Below are positions 1 through 12,000 of a stretch of DNA of 51,869 bases, one piece after another. The DNA is taken from the NCBI GenBank assembly GCA_048213135.1, contig PS015160.1, forward strand, positions 134,250 to 186,118, given 5' to 3'. Within the stretch, counting starts at the first letter, position 1. Each line of letters begins with the position of its first letter. A model generated the notes under the pieces. The model worked only from the letters and a program-made list of their open reading frames with translations. It made no database searches and had not been told where the DNA came from. Position numbers and translations under genes: made by a program. This DNA comes from Reclinomonas americana ATCC 50394. Its lineage: Eukaryota > Jakobida > Jakobea > Jakobida.

Positions 1-7
1 CTACCTC

Positions 8-51
<44 letters not shown>

Positions 52-181
52 CCTCTCACATCTCTCACTCACCAAACACCCACGCCGAGTGCTTATACTT
101 GTCGTGCCACGACTTGCCCGAGGTCAAGCCCAACTCAATCTCCCGCTCATTGATGCGGTTGATCTCCTTCACCACGTTCAT
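1..181 (-). CDS. RBMX2/Ist3-like splicing factor, first exon (partial)
   Basis: The minus-strand exon runs from an ATG at 181 to a GT donor just below 73, so 109 bases are coding: 36 codons plus one base. It reads MNVVKEINRINERE, then IELGL, then SWHDKYKHSAWVF. This is the conserved leader of RBMX2/Snu17p (Ist3), the U2 snRNP-associated RES-complex protein, just before its RNA-recognition motif. The exon ends in phase 1 exactly where the family continues with V/L-GG-L. Known role: pre-mRNA retention and splicing in the nucleus. The RRM and the rest lie beyond the window start. The intron that follows contains a long (CT)n tract at 13-48 (GA on the sense strand). Only 36 residues are visible, but the match is distinctive. 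Confidence 0.8.
13..48. repeat. (CT)n microsatellite
   Basis: Uninterrupted CT dinucleotide run inside the first intron of the RBMX2-like gene. On that gene's sense strand it is GA, so it is not a polypyrimidine tract. Confidence 0.95.
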
Positions 182-711
182 CTCAAACAAAAAAACAAAA
201 GATATATAGAGGACACATGAGTCAATCTGGAGTTGTCCTTCAAGAACTTCAAGGCAACTGTGGGCAGTACTAAGCTATGCAACAAGTTGTTTATGTGCTT
301 TACAGCTTGAGCTGTGTGGTTATATCCATGCTTTGTCACGAGTCAGCATTATAATTCGGCATTCGACGTCGACAACAACAATTGCAACAACAGCTTCACT
401 GTAATCCAAACAGCAACACAGCTGCATGATGATCATCATCTTGAGTGAGCACCGGAAACTCAGACATCACGAAAAAAACAAGAAAAAGTCGAGATGGCTA
501 ATGCTGGCGTTTCTTTACGTTCGACTCTTGCTTTCTCTGTTTTCGTGGTGTCTCCGTGTTTTGGTACTCTAGATGGTGGTCATCATGCGGGTGGGTTGCT
601 GTGAAGATCTTGTTAGAAACTGTTCTGTTTACTATTCTCTTCCCTGTCAACGAAACCTCAATCAGCAACCTTGCGAACACATTGCACCATCTACTCTCCC
701 ACTCACCTGCA
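182..711. other. Intergenic region, no gene seen
   Basis: It lies between the start of the RBMX2-like gene and the stop of the oxidoreductase gene, both on the minus strand. It is AT-richer than its flanks and has no ORF with family features. It presumably holds the RBMX2-like promoter and the 3' UTR of the upstream gene. Confidence 0.5.
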
Positions 712-3650
712 TCACAGCTTGGCTCGCAGATTCGTGGCCCGTCGCGAATCGGTGACCAGCACCACCTTGCCGACGACCTTGCGATCCAGCACGGCGCGGT
801 GCGCCTGCACGACTTGATCGAGAGGGAATGCTTGCGACACGGGAATCGGCTTCATGCCGGCGGCCACCAACTTGAACACTGCCATGCGCGGAGTCAGGGA
901 GTGCGTGGCAGAGGATACCAATGCAAGGACAAGGACGAAACGATCGCCAAACGAGTCGCGCACGACTTTGGGGTCTTTGGCAAAGTGCGCACCCCAGAAG
1001 ACGCCAGTGGCGCTGCGGAGGAGAGATCAGCGAGACAAAGAACGCAGCTTGGTGCAACAGCGGAAAGTATCCAACTGATAGACAGAGAGACAAAGAACGG
1101 GTGGATGCACAGCACACAGAACACAGACATTTTGGAAACCACAATGACCGCGACACGTCCTCCACCAACCAGCCGTCACGGACCCACGCACCTTGAATTC
1201 TTGACAAGCTGCACGAGACAGTCAGCAATCAGATGGGAGAGAGGTGGAAAGGAGAGGGAGGGACGAGGACGGGAAGGCGAGAGAACGTAAGAAATAGAGG
1301 AAGAGAGAAACCATCAGACATAAAGGAGACTGCCTGAGGATACGACGAGAGAGGCTGAAATGTAAACCAAGAGGGTGACGCACAGAGAGAGGGACGAAGG
1401 AAGTGACTGGAGATGCTTGGCGACAGAGACGGAGAACGAAATAAAAGGAAGGAGGATGAGTGAGAACAAGACACAATACAGCATGAGAGCCATGTGCGCA
1501 AGAGAAGAGGGTGGTCTTTCCCTCCCTAATCCCTACTTTCTTTCTCCCTCTCTCTCATGTGCACTGCACTCTTTCATCGGAGTATTGAGGAGCATTTCGA
1601 TCCCCTTGATGTCTCGGGTGACCTTCTCTCTCGCCCACCCGCACTGTGGCTCATGTCCCCTTCCAAGCCCTCTCTAATTCAGCCTCTCCAGTTTCTTTTT
1701 ACTTCCCTCTCTCCCTTTGTCTGTCCTCATCTTGTCAGCCTCTTCGCTGCTCTTCCATTTCTCTCATGAACGAATTGCACGACTTCTTCTTCATCAGGCG
1801 CATTCTCCTCGCCGAATCAGTTGGTGTTCCCCTCGTCCTCGGTCTCTCTCTCTCCCCTCTCCCCTCCCTTTCCTTTCTAACCCCTCCCTTCCCTTTCTAC
1901 CCCTTCCCCAACATCAGGCTCACCAAAATGTTCGCCGGGATCTGCGGAATATCCCCCGACGCGAAACCAACAATCACAATGCGCGCCGACCACTTGATGC
2001 ACCGCAAACACTGCTTGAANNNNNNNNNNNNNNNNNNNNNNNNNNNNNNNNNNNNNNNNNNNNNNNNNNNNNNNNNNNNNNNNNNNNNNNNNNNNNNNNN
2101 NNNNNNNNNNNNNNNNNNNNNNNNNNNNNNNNNNNNNNNNNNNNNNNNNNNNNNNNNNNNNNNNNNNNNNNNNNNNNNNNNNNNNNNNNNNNNNNNNNNN
2201 NNNNNNNNNNNNNNNNNNNNNNNNNNNNNNNNNNNNNNNNNNNNNNNNNNNNNNNNNNNNNNNNNNNNNNNNNNNNNNNNNNNNNNNNNNNNNNNNNNNN
2301 NNNNNNNNNNNNNNNNNNNNNNNNNNNNNNNNNNNNNNNNNNNNNNNNNNNNNNNNNNNNNNNNNNNNNNNNNNNNNNNNNNNNNNNNNNNNNNNNNNNN
2401 NNNNNNNNNNNNNNNNNNNNNNNNNNNNNNNNNNNNNNNNNNNNNNNNNNNNNNNNNNNNNNNNNNNNNNNNNNNNNNNNNNNNNNNNNNNNNNNNNNNN
2501 NNNNNNNNNNNNNNNNNNNNNNNNNNNNNNNNNNNNNNNNNNNNNNNNNNNNNNNNNNNNNNNNNNNNNNNNNNNNNNNNNNNNNNNNNNNNNNNNNNNN
2601 NNNNNNNNNNNNNNNNNNNNNNNNNNNNNNNNNNNNNNNNNNNNNNNNNNNNNNNNNNNNNNNNNNNNNNNNNNNNNNNNNNNNNNNNNNNNNNNNNNNN
2701 NNNNNNNNNNNNNNNNNNNNNNNNNNNNNNNNNNNNNNNNNNNNNNNNNNNNNNNNNNNNNNNNNNNNNNNNNNNNNNNNNNNNNNNNNNNNNNNNNNNN
2801 NNNNNNNNNNNNNNNNNNNNNNNNNNNNNNNNNNNNNNNNNNNNNNNNNNNNNNNNNNNNNNNNNNNNNNNNNNNNNNNNNNAACCTCGCCACCCACAGT
2901 CTGCCATGCGCCCGTGAGGAGCCATTGCGAAGACAGAGCGCCCTCCAATCCACACAGAACCGCACCTCATACACCACATTCACACCCTTGTTGCCGGCCA
3001 GCCGCTGCACCTCGGCCACCAGATCGTCCTTGGCGACATCGATCGCGTGGTCCGCACCCAGCTGTGGCACGAAATATAAAATCAGTCATCTTTGCTACAA
3101 TTAAACCACCCATTGCATCTATACCGTCTCCACGCAGTACTTGCACTTGTCTTCCCCGCGCGCCGTCGCAATCACTGTGCACCCGAGCGCCTTGGCCACC
3201 AGCACCGCCGCCGAGCCCGTGCCACCCGCCGCTCCCGTCACCAACACCACCTCTCCGGCCTTCAAGTGCGCCCGATCGCACAGACCCACGTGCGCAGTGC
3301 CCATCTACAAGCACTTTCGTGAGCGCAAGGGTGATTATGAGGTCGCCACGAAAGCGACAACACAACTCCCACAGGAAACGCGGCGGCCTCCTCAAACGAC
3401 CATCCACTCGGCATGGGCAAGCACGAGGACTCGGGCACGACCACCTGTTCCCCCCCTTTTAGTCAGCCACTGGTGATGGCAAAAGCAACCAAAGACGAAC
3501 CTCCTCAGCGTATCCGCCTTGTCCACGCGCCGCAGTGACCACAGCCATCACACGAGCGCCGACACGCAGCTTGCACTTGTTGCCGACGGCAGCGACGGTA
3601 CCGGCGACCTCGTTGCCGGGAGTGAAGGGCAGTGGAGGGCGTTCTTGGTA
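712..3650 (-). CDS. Zinc-independent MDR / quinone oxidoreductase-like protein (5' incomplete)
   Basis: Exons on the minus strand: 3501-3650, 3367-3444, 3134-3304, 2966-3061, a gap, 1924-2019 or longer, a 17-base microexon 1192-1208, and 712-1012. Visible in order are the GroES-like half (PFTPGNEVAGTVAAVG), the proline/serine-rich linker with FEEAAAFPVG, the Rossmann nucleotide-binding glycine motif VTGAAGGTGSAAVLVAKAL, IPANIL followed by VKNSSATGVFWGAHF, and the C-terminus PLDQVVQAHRAVLDRKVVGK. These are hallmarks of NADPH:quinone oxidoreductase-type MDR enzymes, which reduce quinones or enoyl substrates with NADPH. No structural-zinc cysteine cluster is seen. The N-terminal exon (about 40 residues) was not found in the repeats above 3650, and a middle piece lies in the gap at 2020-2882. 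The exact substrate cannot be told from sequence. Confidence 0.85.
1192..1208 (-). other. 17-nucleotide microexon of the oxidoreductase gene
   Basis: A pyrimidine-rich GTGCAG acceptor precedes CTTGTCAAGAATTCAAG and a GTGCGTGG donor follows it. Inserting it between the exon ending ...IPANIL (phase 0) and the exon starting at 1012 (needs phase 2) restores both frame and the family motif IPANILLVKNSSATGVFWG. Without it the flanking exons do not join in frame. Confidence 0.75.
2020..2882. other. Assembly gap (863 N)
   Basis: Unsequenced stretch inside the oxidoreductase gene, between the exon ending ...NKGVNVVYE and the exon starting FKQCLRCIKW. About 20-30 residues of the Rossmann domain are expected here. 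Confidence 0.99.
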
Positions 3651-4015
3651 CTGTGAGTGGAGGGTGTGAGATGGGAAGATTGAGTGTGGGACGGAGGGAG
3701 TGAATGAGTGAGTGGGAGAAGAGTGAGATATTGCGATGAGTGTTTGGTGCAAGTGCAAAAGTGTGCGCAAGAGTGTGCACCAGTGGAAGAAGAAGAAGAA
3801 GACGAAGAACAAGAAGAAGAAGAAGAAGATGAAGAAGAAGAAGAAGATGAAGAAGAAGAAGATGAAGAAGAAGAAGAAGAAGAAGTGTAGTAGTATGTGC
3901 AAGTGTGCAAGGGTGTATGTAGGAGTGCAAGTGTGTGCAAGAGAGAACAAAAGTGTGTGCAAGAGTGTGCACCAGTGGAAGAAGACGAAGAAGAAGAAGA
4001 AGAAGAAGAAGAAGA

Positions 4016-4063
4016 NNNNNNNNNNNNNNNNNNNNNNNNNNNNNNNNNNNNNNNNNNNNNNNN
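4016..4063. other. Assembly gap (48 N)
   Basis: Flanked by (GAA)n on the left and (CA)n on the right, so probably a failed join between microsatellites. Its real length may be much greater. Confidence 0.99.
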
Positions 4064-4068
4064 GACGC

Positions 4069-4156
<88 letters not shown>

Positions 4157-4199
4157 ATGAGAGACATAGACAACGGAATTGATTGCATTGTGAGTTGCA

Positions 4200-5190
4200 T
4201 GATTGCTGTAACTCGTTCTCACACTCACTTGTCGCCCTCCTTGTCCCTTCAGCTCCTCTCACTCTCACTCACTCTCTCACTCACTCACTCACTCTACTTC
4301 CCTCATTCTCCTTGCCTCATTCTCCTTGCCTCATTCTCCCTGCCTCTTACACTCGCTCACTCTGCACTCACTCTTATCTCTCACTCACTGCCTTCCTTGT
4401 TCCTTCAGCTCCTCTCACTCTCTCACTCACTCACTCTCTCACTCACTCACTCATTCTCCTTTCCTCAGTCTCCTTGCCTCATCACACACTCTTGTCTCTC
4501 ACTCACTGCCTTCCTTGTCCCTTCAGCTCCTCTCACTCGCACTCACTTGCTCACTGACTCACTCTTGCCTCACTCATTCTCTCACTCTCTCTCTCTCACT
4601 CTTCTCCTTCCCTCATTCTCCTTGCCTCATTCTCCCTTGTCCCTTCAGCTCCTCTCACTCTCACTCACTCTCCCTCTCACTCCTGTCCCTCACTCACTCA
4701 CTCTCTCGCTCGCACTTGTCTCTCACTTGTTTCATTCTCCCTGCCTCTCGCACTCGCTCATCACTGCAGTCACTCTCTCATTCCCATTCACTCCTTCGCG
4801 CACTCTTTACTCTTGTCTCTCACTCACTGCCTTCCTTGTCCCTTCAGCTCTTCCCACGCTCACTTCCTCACTCTTTTCCCTCACTCTTGCCTCTCACTCA
4901 CAGTTCACTCACTCGTTGCCTTCCTTGTCCCTTCAGCTCTTCTCACTCTCGCTCTCACTCACTCACTCCACTCTCATGCACTCTCATTCGCTGCCTTCCT
5001 CGCCCTTCCTCACACTCTCACTCCGTCTCCCTCACTCCCTCACTCACTCACCTCCTTCCTCTTTTTCCCTGCTTCTCACACTCACTCACTCCTCGCTGCA
5101 ATCGATTACTCACTCACTCTCATGCACTGCGTTCCTTGTCCCTTCTCTCTCTCTCTCACACCCCCACCTTCACACTTCTCCTCTCTCCCT
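4200..5190. repeat. CT-rich minisatellite with recurring acceptor-like units
   Basis: Degenerate units built from CTCACTCACT tracts and a recurring block TGCCTTCCTTGTCCCTTCAG followed by CTCCTCTCAC. The block occurs six times, with its CAG at about 4250, 4407, 4524, 4647, 4845 and 4935. Each looks like a polypyrimidine tract plus 3' splice site on the plus strand. The first recognisable ABC transporter exon starts at 5198 after a similar CTCCCTCCTTCAG. Confidence 0.8.
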
Positions 5191-5197
5191 CCTTCAG

Positions 5198-6242
5198 GAT
5201 TTTGGTTCCTCGCGGTGCACACCAGCGGCCTCCCACCAAGTACCGTCGTTGTTCCGGTGGCCGATCTCGATGAGGCCTCTGCGCAACGCGGGCAGTTCTT
5301 GTTTGCGCCCTCGGGTCATGACGACACGCAACGAGTTATCGTTGAGTATCCTCGGGGCTCCACCTCATGTCCGCGGCAGTGCTTCTTTTCCTTTTCCCCC
5401 TCTCACTCCCTTCCCCCCACTTCGCAGTCATACATGCGCCTCCTCGCCCCCAATTTACGCATCCGAGGCTTCCCCGATGCCTCCGCCATGGTGGCATTCG
5501 CGTCGAGCACCGCCGACACCATCTGGTGCGGTGTCGTGTTCGACCTGACCACCGAGCAGATCGACAGCGGTCAATTCTTCCCCGATAATGGTGGCACGGG
5601 TCCACCGGTGAGCAAGCTGTCGTACTCGTTGAGGTATCCGGGCAGCATCTTGGGCGCCAACGGCGAGGTACGGCGACTGTTTTTTCCCGCACGAGGAGAA
5701 ACACAACCGCCTCACAGCAATTCACTCGCAGATCATTCAAATGCCCAGCACATACGAGATGATTTACACACCGCCTCCGGGGACGTGGTCCAAAGCAGGC
5801 GTGTACCGCGAGTCTGGCCTGGTTTCCATCATCAGCACCATCGATCGTGCGGTGTCGTTGATTGCTCAAGGTGTGTGGTTCGACAGGAAGAATTGCTCTG
5901 CCATCCACCTTGCTGCTTCTTCTTTTGAGTGCTGCTACTTCTCCATGTTGTGCGTTGCACACTGACTGTGATTCGTGTCAAGCCCCTCCTCGCCTGTGAG
6001 TGTCACTTATCCTGTTCTTTGTTTGTGCTTTCTCTCTCCATCTCAACCAGAACACGTGATGTCGCCCATCTCTCGTCTTCTCTTTTTTCTCTGAGTTTGC
6101 CAATTGTCGACTTCATCTCTCTATATCTCTCCCTCTCAGTCTCTGTCTGTCTCATTCGCTGCAGTTGTCACTCACTTTTCGTTTCTTCTTCTCTCGCCCT
6201 CTCTTCCCTCTTCCGTTCGTGTCGTCTGTCTCTTGTATTTCC

Positions 6243-6282
<40 letters not shown>

Positions 6283-9015
6283 TCCATGTAGTGTCGTTTT
6301 ATTATTCCTTTCTCCCTCGTCCCCGTTGTCTCGTTGGAGTCGTTATCTTCATTTTCCCCTCTTTGTTTCTCTCTGCGTTTCTCTTTCCTCTCGCTTCTCT
6401 CGTCTCTCAGTTCTCTCTCTTTCCGCTCTTCCACAAGTGTCGCCCGTCTCTTGCTTTCCCTTCTCTCTCTGTTTCGTTCGTTGCAGTTGCTGCGTTCACT
6501 TTTCCCTTTCTTTCTCGCTCATCTCTCTCCGTTCGTCTTTTCCTCACCATTCCTTGCACATCGTCTCTTGCCCTCCCCTTCCCCTTTCCCCCACCCTTCC
6601 CCTCCCACCCTCCCTTCCCCTCCCGCCCTCCCTTTCCCTCTTTTCCCCTTCCCCTCTCTCATCCCTTTCCCCACTTGCAGGCCAACCACTCTCGCCCCAC
6701 GCCATCCCCTTCATCTACGAAACCACGCAACGCTTCCCGCTCGACCCGCACAGCTCCGGGCAGACTGCCGCCGAGAACCGCGCTCGTGAGGGCTTTGTGC
6801 GCTACGCCGTTGGCGTGTGGGTCATTGTGGGCTCACTCCTCGCCTACTACCGCCTGCTCACCGACGTGGTGGTGGAGAAGGAGACGCGCGTTCGTGAGAC
6901 AATGCGCATGATGGGACTGCATAGCTTCCTCTACTGGATCACGTGGTTCTTCACCACGCTGCTGATGAATACGGGGGCGGCCGTGCTCATTCCGGTCCTC
7001 TTGCAAGTGTCTGGAGTGTGGCCGGAGAGCGACGTGGCGCTTATCTTCCTCGTCATCCTCTTCTTCAACGCCGCCATGACCACGCTGTGCTTCCTGCTGA
7101 GTGTGTTTGTGGAGCGTCCGCGCTCGGGCGGCCCTGTCGGTCTCCTCGTCATTGTCGGTGTGAGCGTGCTGGGTGTCTTTGTCTCCGCCGACCCCAACAC
7201 GTTCCCCGAGCCCGTGGCCATTCTCCTTTCGCTGCTGCCGCCCGTGGCCCTCACCAATGCGTTTTCGACCATCAACGCCGGCGAGGTCAATTCCGCGCCC
7301 ATCAATTTTAGCAATGCTTCAAGTATGGGATCGGTGCGTTTAAGGGAGAGAGAGAGAGAGTATGTGTTCTCTTTTCCTTTCGTTTGTGCGTGTCTCTCTC
7401 TTTCGCCCATTCCTGTCCCCGCGAAACTCCTCACACTTTGCCGCTTACGCAGCCATCGGTGGCACTGATGATCGGCATGCTCATTCTCGACACCTTCATG
7501 TATGCCGTGTTTGCCTGGTACTTTGCCAATGTTATTCGTGGCGACATGGGCATCCCGCGTCCGTGGTACTTCCCGTTCCAAGAGTGCGCCAAGTTTTGTG
7601 CGGGCCGTGCCAACACCCGCAGTCGGAAGCGCTTCTCGGCAGGCAGTCTCATCAATAGCACTGAGGCCAGCGGCTCCGGCTCTGACATTTCATCGTCGTT
7701 GTATTCGGCGTCGACAATGCCGCCGTCCTTGCGTTGCGTTGGGCTGCCAGCTGTATCTCGCCCGGCATTTCTCGCTTCTCATTTCCTCGCACCCCCTCGC
7801 AGACCACGCTGACATTGAGGATCGCGAAGAGGTCGGCGGCGAGCCGGCGATTTCCATTCGTGGTCTGACCAAGGAGTTTCCGAATGGCACCGTCGCCGTC
7901 GACGATTTGTTCCTCGATGTGTATCCCGACGAAATCACTGTGCTGTTGGGTCATCCGGGCGCCGGCAAGGTTCACGCAGCGTGTTTCTCTCCATGCTGTT
8001 GTAACCACGATGCTCACGGTTGGTTGCAGACGACTGTCGTCAACATTCTCGCCGGCATGCTCACCATCACATCCGGAGACGCCGTTGTGGAGGGTGTTTC
8101 GCTGCAGAGACATCGCAAGTTGGTACGGCGCTACGTTGGCATCTGTCCGCAGGTTAGCGCGCTGTGGGAACAGCTCACCGTGCGCGAGCATCTGGTGGTA
8201 TTCGGTGGCGTCAAGGGCCTGTCGTACACGTCGGCCTTGAACGGTGAGCACATGCAGCACACTGGGGGGGGGGGGGGTGGTGGGGCGGGGTGTCGTCCCT
8301 GTTGCTCATTTCTGACTGCGCACAGAAACCGATCGACTGATTCACGAACTTGGTCTGTCACACAAACGCGACACGGTGGCCTCCAAGCTGACTCTCAGTC
8401 AGAAGCGCAAACTGAGTGTGGTACGCAAAGTGATACAGAGTGTCTGCACGCGTTTGTTGTGTCGCTTTTCTCTACTGTACATGTGCAGGGGGCGAGATTG
8501 TCGCTCTCTCCCCCTCTCTCCGTATTTGTAATTCTCTATTGTCCTCTGCCCTCCCCTCATTTCTCTCTGCGCTTCGATATCGACAGGGAGTGGCGCTGAT
8601 TGGCGACTCGCCGATTGTGATTCTGGATGAGCCCACCGCCGGACTTGGTGCGTCACGATGCCAATACTCTCACATCATGTTATTGCGCTTACTTGTTCAT
8701 GCATGTGCAGACCCGTTCACTCGTCGAGCCTTGTGGGATGTGCTAGAGAGAAACAAGCGCGGTCGTACGATTCTGCTCACCACTCAGCACATGGTAAGTC
8801 ACTCTCTTTTTCGGTGTCTCTCCTCTTTCTTTGTCTCTCTTCTTACTTGCTGTCTCTCCTCTTTCTCGCTGACTCTATTCTCACTTGCCGTCTCTCTTAT
8901 GTCTCAATTCTTACGTTCCATCTCTCCTGCTACTCGCCGTGTCTCCTCGTACTCGCCATCTCTCCTCTTACTTGCCGTTTCTTGTCTTGCTTGACGTCTC
9001 TCCTCGTACTCGCCG

Positions 9016-9072
<57 letters not shown>

Positions 9073-12000
9073 CTCACCGTCTCTCCTCTTTTTCGCCGAC
9101 TCTTGTCTTGCGTGCTCTCTCCTGTCTTACTCGCCTTTCTCACTGTCTCTCCTTTCACTCGCCGTCTCTCCCCGTTCTTGCTGTCTCAATTCTTACGTGC
9201 CATCTCTCCTGCTTCTCGCTGTCTACCCCCTCTCTCTCTCATTTTGTATGTTTCTCTTTCTCGCTGTGCTCCTCCTCTCACTTGCCATCTCTCCTTTTTC
9301 TCGGTGTCTCTCTCTCACTCTCTTTCTCTTTCTCTCTCTCACACACCTCACTTCAACCTGCCATCTTCCCTTCCCCTTTCTAATCTGTAGGACGAAGCCG
9401 ACATGATTGGAGACCACATCGCCATTCTGAGCCAGGGTCAGTTGCGGTGTGCAGGCTCTTCGCAGTTCCTCAAGGTTCGGGACATGCTAGCTTATCGATT
9501 GTGTTGGCGTGTTTCTTTTCCGCTCACTTTCCACTCGACAGACTCGATTTGGCATCGGCTACATGCTGAAGCTGGAATGTGCTCCCGACTGCAACCCGAA
9601 CACAGTCACCGAACTCATTCGGCGGCATGTACCTTCGACGGAACGTGTCTCCTATCCAGAAGAGCACGTGCTGGCGTACAGACTCGCGCGCTCACAGTTG
9701 CGGATCTGTTTTTCATCACATCTCCGGTGTCTGTGCTCTCACATGTCTCCTGATCTCTTCTTTCACAACAAGAGTGTGTTTGCATTTCTTTCCCTTCTGT
9801 TCGTTCTCCTGCTGCTTCACCTCTCACGTCAAGTTTCTTTCCCTCTCTTTGTGTCGGTCTTCTCCTTGTTGTTCATTCTTCTCCATACTGCTGGAATCAC
9901 GTGGAAGAGCTGGCCTTCCCTCGCTCTTCTTGGTTCCAGTCTCCTCCTCTGTGTACTCTCTGTTCTCTCCTCCCGTTTGCTTGTACAACCTGCCCTACTC
10001 TTCTCTTTGACTTTCCTTCTTCTGCTCCCTTCTCTCCCTTTGCTTGCACAACCAGCTCTTCCCTCCTCTTCTCTCTCATTTCCCTTCCCGCTCTCTCCTC
10101 ATGTGACTTCCTCTGCGATTCCCGTCACCTCGAGATTCAGTGTTGTCTATATCTCTTCGCTCATCTTCTCTTCCACCATCTCCCCGGCTGCTCTCCAGGG
10201 GGAATCCTTGCAGTTTTTTTGCTTGCGCATTGATTCCTCCGTGCCACCGCGCAGCGTCCGTTACTCCTTACTCGCTCCTCTCCCTTTGCCTGCCCAGCCT
10301 CTCGCTCATTTTTCTTCTCTTCCACCTTCTCTTTTCTTTGTTTCACTTCTCATTACCTTTCTTCTCCACACCAGCTGCGACGCCTTCAGTGCCATGTTCG
10401 AGGAGCTCGACCGCTCAATGCGCGACCTGCACGTCCTGGGCTACGGCATCTCGATGACCACCCTGGAGGAGGTGTTCCTGCGTCTCGTACAAGAGGGCGA
10501 TGAGTGGGAACAGTCCACAGTTTCGTTGTGTCCTTTCTTCCCAGTTACTTCACCTGACGCTCTTCCTCATGCTTATGCCCACAGGACCTCGGTCGCACTC
10601 TCGACGAGCGACGATTGATGCGCTCCCACAGCCTCACCGGCCACAGTGAGCACGGTGCCAGCGGAGACATTGAGTTGGGAGGCACCTACGGTTCCTTCTC
10701 CACTGGTGTGCGCCTTTGTTTCGTACGATCCACCTCTGCACTCTTTTCCTCACACGGTGGCGCAGAAATGAGCAACCAATCGTTCCTCCGAGTGGACTCG
10801 ACGCGACCACACTTCCTGCTCCAACTCGGCGGCCTAATGGTCAAACGCGGTCGCCTGGCGCTGCGCAACAAGCGATTCCTCTTCACCCAGCTGCTGCTGC
10901 CACTGCTCTTGTTCCTCCTCGGCGTCCTCTTGCTGGTTTGTTCCTTGTTGTTGGTCCGTTAACTGGAACAACCTATTCACGATTCTTCTTTCGGCCAATG
11001 TGCAGTACTTCCTCACCAGTCCACCGGCCCCCGCCCAGCCACCACTGCCACTCACCATCGCCTCGTACGGCCCGTATGCCAATCTCATTGTGCCGTACGC
11101 ACCGGCCACTGCAGCCGCGGAGAATATCCTCCAGTACTTGCCTGGCTTCTCGTTGCTGAAATCCACGCCGTCGTTTGCCTCGGACAGTGATCTCGAACAG
11201 TATCTGCTCCAGAGCGCCATTCTCAACGGCCTCTACCAGAACACCACATTTGGCGGGTACAGCTTCTCGTCGGCGGATCCGCAGGGCCAGATCGCCTTCA
11301 ACACGTGGTTCTCACCGGCGGCCGTCCACTCCATTCCCATCTGGGTGCACTCGATGAACGAGGCCATCTTGCGCTCCACGCCAGGACGGGCGCAGTACGC
11401 TGTCTTGGCCTCGCTGTGGCCGTTCCCGATTTTCGACTTTGCCAATCTGAACACGCACGTGTACGCCGGCATCTGCTTCATCTTGGCGTTCTCCATTGCG
11501 GCCAGCTCCACGGCGGTGCACGTTGTCAGCGAGCGTCGCTCCAAGGCCAAGCATTTGCAGCTGTTGGCGGGTGCCGGAAAAGTTGCGGAGGAGAGGGTGG
11601 TCATATGTTTCTTCTTCTTCGATTTTTCTATTGGAATAGTTGTGAATGGTGTTGTCTCCTGCACTCTTCCCTCGTGTTATTTTGTTCGATCTCTCCGCCG
11701 TTTCAGTTTCCCTTACTTTTTTTCCCTCTCATTCTCGCTGACTTTGCTTTCTTCTTTCCTTCTACTCTTTCATTTCGCCCTTCATTTGGCTTTCTTTTCC
11801 CTTCTTTGCTTTCTCTTTCCTCTTTGGTGTCCTTTCCCCCTAACCCTTTCCTTCCTTTTATGCAGTTCGTATACTGGCTCGCCAACCTCCTCTGGGACGT
11901 CCTGTGGCAACTGCTCTTCGTCTCCTGCGCTGTGGTCCTGCTTCTCGCGATGCGTCCAAACGAATACGCAAACGCCGGTGCCTACCTCGGAGCCGGCAAC

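Larger units (their letters stand above)
3651..5197. repeat. Repeat block between oxidoreductase and ABC transporter
   Basis: It contains (GAA)n at about 3786-3887 and 3979-4015, a gap of 48 N at 4016-4063, (CA)n at 4070-4136, (GA)n to 4156, and a CT-rich minisatellite at about 4200-5190. Both flanking genes lack their 5' exons. Since they diverge here, those exons and promoters should lie in this block, probably in sequence collapsed or lost at the gap. No coding segment could be recognised. Confidence 0.85.

Noticed and set aside
556-1290. Plus-strand 244-codon frame
   Set aside because: It is antisense to the final oxidoreductase exons, which have the family motifs and a proper stop at 712.
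1646-3462. Several 300-580 codon frames spanning 2020-2882
   Set aside because: Their length comes from reading through N; only the minus-strand oxidoreductase exons carry family motifs.
3459-4268. Minus-strand frame with Cys-Val dipeptide and poly-Phe runs ending in real oxidoreductase sequence
   Set aside because: The repeats are intron. A clear acceptor at 3651 separates them from the real exon at 3501-3650.
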